Shown here piece after piece: positions 59,067 to 64,000 of a stretch of DNA of 64,000 nt. Within the stretch, counting starts at the first letter, position 1, and every line of letters starts with the position of its first letter. The stretch is from assembly GCA_050288105.1 (NCBI GenBank), contig JBNKDE010000005.1, positions 1 to 64,000 on the forward strand, in the 5' to 3' direction. The stretch comes from JACNJF01 sp050288105 (GTDB lineage: Bacteria; Pseudomonadota; Gammaproteobacteria; GCA-001735895). The notes under the pieces are model-generated. The model was not told the DNA's origin and ran no database searches. It saw nothing but the letters and a program-made list of their open reading frames with translations. The translations under genes and the position numbers were made by a program.

Positions 59067-60011
59067 ATGGCATCAGGTTCGAAAAAAGTCATCTTCGCTG
59101 CTTTAGCAGGCAACACCCTCATTTCCATTACCAAGTTTGTAGCAGCCGCTTTTACCGGAAGCTCAGCAATGCTTTCTGAAGGGATTCACTCCCTGGTCGA
59201 TACCGGAAACCAGTTTCTACTTCTATATGGCATGAAGCAGGCAGCTAAACCTGCGGATGAAAATTTTCCCTTTGGACATGGCAAGGAAATTTATTTCTGG
59301 AGTTTTATTGTTGCGATCTTAATTTTTGCGCTGGGCGGCGGCATCTCAATCTACGAGGGTATCAGACACCTCTCACACCCTGAGCCCATCAGTAATCCGA
59401 TAATCAACTATATTGTGCTGGGACTCGCATTACTGTTTGAAGGTTCAGCATGGTTTTTCGCATTCAGGGAATTTAGCCGCGTTAAAGGTAAATGGGGGTA
59501 TATTGAAGCGATACATCGTGCTAAAGATCCTTCTATCTTCGTGGTTCTGTTTGAAGACTCTGCTGCTATGCTGGGCCTGCTGGTGGCTTTTATCGGGGTG
59601 GCATTATCGCAGTATACCGGCTTGCTGATTTTTGATGGTATTGCCTCCATTATTATTGGTTTCATCCTGGTAGGGACTTCAATATGGCTGGCTTATGAAA
59701 CCAAGGGTCTGTTAATTGGGGAAAGCGCCAGTCAGTCGACGATCAAAGGTGTGCGCGAGATTCTCAGCAGCGAAGCTTCCATCCAGCATGTGAATGAAGT
59801 GCTCACCATGCATATGGGGCCAGACTTCATTCTGGCGAATATCAGTGTAGACTTTGCAGATAGTAAAACCGCAGATGAGATTGAAAAGATTGTGGCTATT
59901 ATTGACCGTAATATTAAGCAGGCCTATCCGCAGATAAAGCGTGTCTTTATTGAAGCAGAAAAACGTAGAATTCAGGTCATGACAGGAGACGAACATGCAG
60001 GCAACAGCTGA
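59067..60011 (+). CDS. Cation diffusion facilitator transporter
   Basis: The protein has 314 residues. Six membrane segments (about 10-205) carry the CDF motif SEGIHSLVDTGNQFLLLYG, with metal-site Ser/His/Asp residues. A cytoplasmic C-terminal domain (about 215-305) follows. This is a proton-coupled exporter of divalent metals (Zn, Co, Fe or Mn). The NxxLD-type second motif reads FEDSAAMLGLLVA. The 3' end overlaps the MTH1187-family gene by 17 bp, so the two are co-translated. Confidence 0.93.
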   Translation: MASGSKKVIFAALAGNTLISITKFVAAAFTGSSAMLSEGIHSLVDTGNQFLLLYGMKQAAKPADENFPFGHGKEIYFWSFIVAILIFALGGGISIYEGIRHLSHPEPISNPIINYIVLGLALLFEGSAWFFAFREFSRVKGKWGYIEAIHRAKDPSIFVVLFEDSAAMLGLLVAFIGVALSQYTGLLIFDGIASIIIGFILVGTSIWLAYETKGLLIGESASQSTIKGVREILSSEASIQHVNEVLTMHMGPDFILANISVDFADSKTADEIEKIVAIIDRNIKQAYPQIKRVFIEAEKRRIQVMTGDEHAGNS

Positions 60012-60273
60012 CTTACAGGTAATACCCATAGGGACAGGTGTTTCAGTACGCAATGAAATCAAGCAGATCATCCAGCTATTACAGCAGTATGACTTTATAT
60101 TACAGTCACATGCTGCAGGCACCAATATTGAGGGTGAACTATCGGAAATACTGAAAGCTGTCGAGACCGTGCATGAAGTAATGCATCAAAAAGGTAGCGT
60201 GCGTTTAATCAGTTATCTGAAGCTGGAAACACGAACCGATAAGCTGCCTACGCTGGCCGGGAAGAAGCTTTAA
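59995..60273 (+). CDS. MTH1187/YqgV-family thiamine-binding-like protein
   Basis: This 92-residue ferredoxin-fold protein of the DUF77/MTH1187 family (DLQVIPIGTGVSVRNEIKQIIQLLQQ, HAAGTNIEGELSEILKAVETVHEVMH, GSVRLISYLKLETRTDK) is related to thiamine/HMP-binding proteins. Its ATG lies within the CDF transporter gene, which suggests a functional link. It is probably a small cytoplasmic ligand-binding homotetramer, and the true ligand is uncertain. Confidence 0.88.
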   Translation: MQATADLQVIPIGTGVSVRNEIKQIIQLLQQYDFILQSHAAGTNIEGELSEILKAVETVHEVMHQKGSVRLISYLKLETRTDKLPTLAGKKL

Positions 60274-60367
60274 ACTTTGGGTTAGTTGTTTAACCTACGC
60301 AGCCTAAGTTAACTGATTTTTTTTTCTAACCACGTAGTGAAAAAGACTGTTGTTGAATCAGGGCGAG

Positions 60368-60880
60368 TTACAGACTGTGTCTGGATAACGCCTGCTGTAG
60401 CGCCTGTTCGGTAGTGCTGCTAAAACTCGCAAAAATAATCCGTTCCAGTTGACCGGCCTGATGCATTTCATCGATTACCGTCTTGATGGCGATGTGGCAG
60501 GCCTGATCGATGGGATAACCGTACACCCCACAACTAATGGCCGGAAAGGCGATACTCCTGCACTGATTCTGTTCCGCCAGTCGCAGACTCTCACGGTAAC
60601 AGGATGTCAGCAGTTGTGCTTCATTATGATCACCACCCTGCCAGATTGGCCCCACGGTGTGGATTACGTATCTGGCTGGGAGCAGGTAGCCAGCTGTGAT
60701 TTTAGCCTGCCCAGTTTCGCAGCCGTTAAGCGTTCTACATTCTGCCAGTAAGCCGGGTCCGGCTGCGCGATGAATGGCGCCATCCACACCGCCGCCGCCG
60801 AGCAGTGAGTTATTTGCTGCGTTGACGATAGCATCGACCTGGAGCGTGGTTATGTCCGCTCGAATGATTTCAATCTGCAT
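60368..60880 (-). CDS. ymdB: Macrodomain O-acetyl-ADP-ribose deacetylase
   Basis: The ATG at 60880 (MQIEIIRADITTL, 170 residues) fits E. coli YmdB better than the frame start at 60922. The motifs VDAIVNAANNSLLGGGGVDGAIHRAAGP, KITAGYLLPARYVIHTVGP and ISCGVYGYP line the ADP-ribose pocket and are those of the active MacroD class. It hydrolyses O-acetyl-ADP-ribose, the sirtuin by-product, and mono-ADP-ribosyl marks. It is divergent from the acetoacetyl-CoA synthetase gene. Confidence 0.93.
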   Translation of the reverse strand: MQIEIIRADITTLQVDAIVNAANNSLLGGGGVDGAIHRAAGPGLLAECRTLNGCETGQAKITAGYLLPARYVIHTVGPIWQGGDHNEAQLLTSCYRESLRLAEQNQCRSIAFPAISCGVYGYPIDQACHIAIKTVIDEMHQAGQLERIIFASFSSTTEQALQQALSRHSL

Positions 60881-60964
60881 GGCAATCTGTTGTAATACCA
60901 ACAAAATTATATTATTAACCATTGACTGTTTTTGTCACGCACATTTTTTCAAAATGGGAAGTAT

Positions 60965-62908
60965 ATGAATAACGATAAACCACTATGGTCACCCTGCTCG
61001 GAACAGATTGATAAAACGCTACTCACTGAATTTATGCGCCTTGCGAGCCAGAAAACGGGGCAGGATTTAATGCGTTATGAGGATCTGTATCAATGGTCTA
61101 TCGAGCAGAAGGAGCAATTCTGGGCATTGCTTTGGGATTATTGTGGGGTGATTGGTGATCGGGGAGAGCGCATTCTTGAAAATGGGGACAATATGGAACG
61201 CGCTATCTGGTTTCCGGATGCGCAGTTGAATTTTGCGCAAAACCTGTTGCGCAATCGCAGCGATCAAACCGCCATCTATTTTCGAGCTGAAAATCAGGTG
61301 GAACAAACTCTGAGTTTTGCCGAGTTGTACCAGCAGGTTGCGGCCATTGCTGCATGGATGAAACAACAGGGTATTCAGAAAGGTGATCGGGTTGCAGCTT
61401 ATCTGCCTAATATGCCACAGACCGTGGTAGCCATGCTGGCTGCAACCAGTCTGGGTGCGATCTGGACTTCAACCTCACCAGACTTTGGTGAAGACTCGGT
61501 GATTGATCGTTTCGGTCAGACCGAGCCACGTATCCTGTTCTGTGTGGATGGCTATTTTTACAATGGTAAATCGGTGGATGTGCGTGCAAAAACAGCCGCT
61601 ATTCTCAAGCATTTGCCGAGTGTAGAGCAGGTAGTTGAAATATCCCTGCTAGGTGTTGATGGTGAGCCCAATGGACTGCGCTGGGAAAGCCTGTTACAGA
61701 CACCCAACTCTGGTGAAATTGATTTTGTGGCTACCGAGTTTAATCATCCGCTTTACATCCTGTATTCTTCAGGGACCACTGGCAAGCCAAAGTGCATTAC
61801 TCACAAGGTAGGAGGGGTGCTGTTACAGCATTTGAAAGAACAGCGCTTGCATAGCAATATCAATAAAGGAGACAGAGTGTTTTATTTTACCACCTGTGGC
61901 TGGATGATGTGGAACTGGCTGGTTTCGGCACTGGCATCAGAGGCCAGCCTGGTGCTGTATGAAGGCTCTCCTTTTTATCCTGATGGAAACGTACTGTGGG
62001 ATTATGCTGACGCTGTAGATATGACACTTTTTGGGACTTCTGCCAAATATATCGATGCCTTAAAGAAGTTCGAGCTTCATCCTGCGCAGTCGCATCGTCT
62101 GACTTCTTTACACACACTTTGCTCTACGGGTTCGGTGCTGGCACCAGAAAGTTTTGATTTTGTGTATCAGCATATAAAGTCAGATATCAATCTGGCCTCT
62201 ATCTCGGGTGGCACCGATATTGTCTCCTGTTTTGTGCTAGGTAATCCTAACCTGCCAGTGTACAGAGGCGAGAGTCAGTGTAGAGGCCTGGGTATGGCGG
62301 TGGCGGTTTTTAATGATCAGGGGCAGGCGGTGATTGAGGAAAAGGGTGAGCTGGTGTGTACTGAAACCTTTCCTGCGCAACCGGTGTTTTTCTGGGGCGA
62401 TGATACGGGTGAAAAATACCATAACGCGTATTTTGCCGCGTATGACAATATCTGGCACCACGGTGATTATGTGCGCCTGACACAACATGCCGGTGTGGTG
62501 ATCTATGGTCGCTCCGATGCAACATTAAATCCGGGCGGTGTGCGTATCGGTACCGCAGAGATTTACCGTCACGTAGAACAGCTGGATGAAATCATGGAAA
62601 GCATCGTGATCGGGCAGGAGTGGGACGATGATGTGCGCGTGGTATTGTTTGTTGTGCTTAAGCCTGGGTTAGAGCTGGATGAAGACCTGGTTAAAAAAAT
62701 ACGTACTACGATACGTGAAAAATGTTCACCCAGGCATATGCCTGCCAGAGTGATTCAGGTGCCGGAAATCCCTCGCACCAAGTCAGGTAAAATCGTGGAG
62801 CTGGCGGTACGTGAGGTGGTGCACAATCGACCGGTTAAGAATATGGGCGCACTGGCGAATGTCGAGGCACTGGAACATTTTCGTAATCTGAGCGAGTTGC
62901 AGCAATAA
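60965..62908 (+). CDS. Acetoacetyl-CoA synthetase
   Basis: The protein has 647 residues from the ATG at 60965, preceded by GGGAAG. The ANL-superfamily adenylate-forming core shows ILYSSGTTGKPKCITH, CGWMMWNWLVSALA, YGRSDATLNPGGVRIGTAEIYR and the C-terminal Lys in RTKSGKIVELAVREV. Length and motifs agree with AacS, which activates acetoacetate to acetoacetyl-CoA and feeds ketone bodies or PHB products into metabolism. Butyryl- or propionyl-CoA synthetase activity cannot be excluded. Confidence 0.93.
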   Translation: MNNDKPLWSPCSEQIDKTLLTEFMRLASQKTGQDLMRYEDLYQWSIEQKEQFWALLWDYCGVIGDRGERILENGDNMERAIWFPDAQLNFAQNLLRNRSDQTAIYFRAENQVEQTLSFAELYQQVAAIAAWMKQQGIQKGDRVAAYLPNMPQTVVAMLAATSLGAIWTSTSPDFGEDSVIDRFGQTEPRILFCVDGYFYNGKSVDVRAKTAAILKHLPSVEQVVEISLLGVDGEPNGLRWESLLQTPNSGEIDFVATEFNHPLYILYSSGTTGKPKCITHKVGGVLLQHLKEQRLHSNINKGDRVFYFTTCGWMMWNWLVSALASEASLVLYEGSPFYPDGNVLWDYADAVDMTLFGTSAKYIDALKKFELHPAQSHRLTSLHTLCSTGSVLAPESFDFVYQHIKSDINLASISGGTDIVSCFVLGNPNLPVYRGESQCRGLGMAVAVFNDQGQAVIEEKGELVCTETFPAQPVFFWGDDTGEKYHNAYFAAYDNIWHHGDYVRLTQHAGVVIYGRSDATLNPGGVRIGTAEIYRHVEQLDEIMESIVIGQEWDDDVRVVLFVVLKPGLELDEDLVKKIRTTIREKCSPRHMPARVIQVPEIPRTKSGKIVELAVREVVHNRPVKNMGALANVEALEHFRNLSELQQ

Positions 62909-63027
62909 TCCACTGTTTAACAAAAAATAACGACTGCGTCCTATATCTTACAGCGCAAAATCCGTATCATCGCGGCGCAGGCCATTGGCCCGCTTCGCTA
63001 ATCTTTTCAGGGTAATATAGATCTTAC

Positions 63028-63825
63028 ATGGATACGCTACAAATCGTTGTTCTCGCTATCGTTCAGGGGCTCACTGAATTTTTGCCTATTTCAAGTTCTG
63101 CTCATCTGATTCTGGTGCCAGTCATACTGCACTGGCCAGATCAGGGCCTGGTATTCGACGTGGCTTTACATGTCGGGTCGCTGATTGCAGTGATGTATTA
63201 CTTTCGAATCGAGATTATCAATATGACTGCAGCCTGGTTTGGCAGTGTATTCAGGCAAAAGCAAACTCAGGATAGTCGTCTTGCATGGTGGGTTATCCTG
63301 GGTACCATTCCTGCGGTGATTGTCGGCATGCTGTTCAAGGATGTGATTGAGACACAGCTGCGTTCACCACTGGTGATTGCCTGGGCGACGATTGGGTTTG
63401 GCCTGTTGCTGGGTGTTGCTGACCGGCTCCAACGCCATATGCGCAGCGAGTATACGCTGTCTTTTAAAGATGTGCTGATTGTGGGCTGTTTTCAGGCACT
63501 GGCTTTGATTCCAGGAACTTCCCGATCAGGTATCACTATGACGGCAGGATTGTTTCTGGGTTTGAATCGGGATGCGGCTGCCCGATTTTCTTTTCTATTA
63601 TCGATACCTGTCATCATAGCCAGCGGCCTGTTCAAAACAAAAGACCTGATCGAATCCCAGGTGACTATAGAATGGTCGATGTTAATGCTCGCAGTGCTGC
63701 TATCAGCGACCAGCGCATGGCTGTGTATTCATTTCTTTTTACGCCTGATCAACCGCGTCGGTATGATGCCGTTTGTACTGTATCGTTTGATTCTTGGCGT
63801 TTTTCTGGTATACCTGTTCATGTAG
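63028..63825 (+). CDS. uppP: Undecaprenyl-diphosphatase
   Basis: This 265-residue UppP/BacA membrane protein has about eight helices. The two active-site motifs are QGLTEFLPISSSAHLIL (about 14-30) and LIPGTSRSGITM (about 160-171), with the conserved Glu, His and Arg residues. It dephosphorylates undecaprenyl diphosphate at the membrane for peptidoglycan and other glycan synthesis, and its overexpression gives bacitracin resistance. It follows acetoacetyl-CoA synthetase by 119 bp. Confidence 0.97.
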   Translation: MDTLQIVVLAIVQGLTEFLPISSSAHLILVPVILHWPDQGLVFDVALHVGSLIAVMYYFRIEIINMTAAWFGSVFRQKQTQDSRLAWWVILGTIPAVIVGMLFKDVIETQLRSPLVIAWATIGFGLLLGVADRLQRHMRSEYTLSFKDVLIVGCFQALALIPGTSRSGITMTAGLFLGLNRDAAARFSFLLSIPVIIASGLFKTKDLIESQVTIEWSMLMLAVLLSATSAWLCIHFFLRLINRVGMMPFVLYRLILGVFLVYLFM

Positions 63826-64000
63826 CCGAAAATATTGTGGTACCTGGTCTGGATCGATTAAATCTAAGGTTTGGGCTTTGATATGCCTGGTTAACGCCAC
63901 GCGCAGGCATATTAAAGAGGCGTTGCAGAAGTATCCATAGCATTACAGAGGTTTCTCGGGGATTTCTACAAACTTATACTCTGGGTTTAATGTTTCGGGG

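Noticed and set aside
47360..59080. Shared ATGGCATCAGGTTC at 47360 and at the CDF transporter start (59067)
   Set aside because: Fourteen bases in unrelated settings (non-coding frame before phnE, coding in the transporter); flanks do not match, so chance is likely.
1..64000. CRISPR array, tRNA, rRNA or prophage
   Set aside because: No regularly spaced repeats, no tRNA cloverleaf I could recognise, and no phage structural or integrase genes were found.

Overview
The window looks like chromosome of a free-living, probably aquatic gammaproteobacterium. The evidence is an HdfR-type LysR regulator, a full-length Lhr helicase, a DUF523/MerR/photolyase cluster, a C-P lyase operon, several GGDEF/EAL proteins and moderate GC. 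I cannot name a genus. There are no rRNA or tRNA genes, no CRISPR array and no prophage.

Layout. 1-761: the end of an IS4-family element that has removed the start of a GNAT acetyltransferase gene. 934-4492 (minus): an overlapping operon of a TudS-like/DUF1722 protein, a MerR-type regulator, photolyase and a SnoaL-like protein, behind an operator-like promoter. 4579-15764: an unknown protein, Lhr, a GST, a membrane-linked signal peptidase gene interrupted by an in-frame TGA, a MocR regulator divergent from a flavin-binding oxidase-like gene, an RRM protein, a hydroxypyruvate isomerase homologue and a DUF2238 protein. 15792-25659: a cyclic-di-GMP block (dCache-GGDEF, HDOD, MHYT-PAS-GGDEF-EAL, SBP-PAS-GGDEF-EAL-CZB) interrupted by a sirtuin. 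25849-30052: PurU, a di-haem peroxidase with a cysteine-free Irr/PerR-like regulator and an ICE-like box, a tiny secreted protein and HdfR.

30351-36336: a tight four-gene operon of a membrane-anchored class III aminotransferase, a PHP-glycosyltransferase fusion, a phosphatidylserine-decarboxylase paralogue and an Mpo1-like membrane protein. It looks like an undescribed membrane-lipid pathway and is my main candidate for a new system. It ends in a large nested-palindrome element. 36894-41911: MsrA-thioredoxin-MsrB fusion, dienelactone hydrolase-like protein, OlsF-type ornithine-lipid synthase and a 3-hydroxyisobutyrate dehydrogenase-family enzyme.

41912-45180: repeat-rich DNA and an AT-rich group of integron gene cassettes with two clear attC sites and no integrase in view (a CALIN). 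45269-54499: phnCDE-GHIJKLM plus a DUF1045 gene, behind four PhoB-type half-sites at 11-bp spacing. PhnN and PhnP are not in the window; the DUF1045 protein has 2H-phosphoesterase motifs. 54660-63825: hsp20 with a ROSE-like RNA thermometer, an OmpA/TSP3 protein, a diguanylate cyclase, a cold-shock protein, a NYN protein, a CDF transporter with an MTH1187-family partner, a macrodomain protein divergent from acetoacetyl-CoA synthetase, and UppP.

Themes are phosphorus economy (C-P lyase, ornithine lipid, perhaps the lipid operon), redox and light stress, and cyclic-di-GMP signalling. Starts were moved from the longest open frame where a ribosome binding site or signal peptide argued for it. Domain limits are approximate and no database search was possible.
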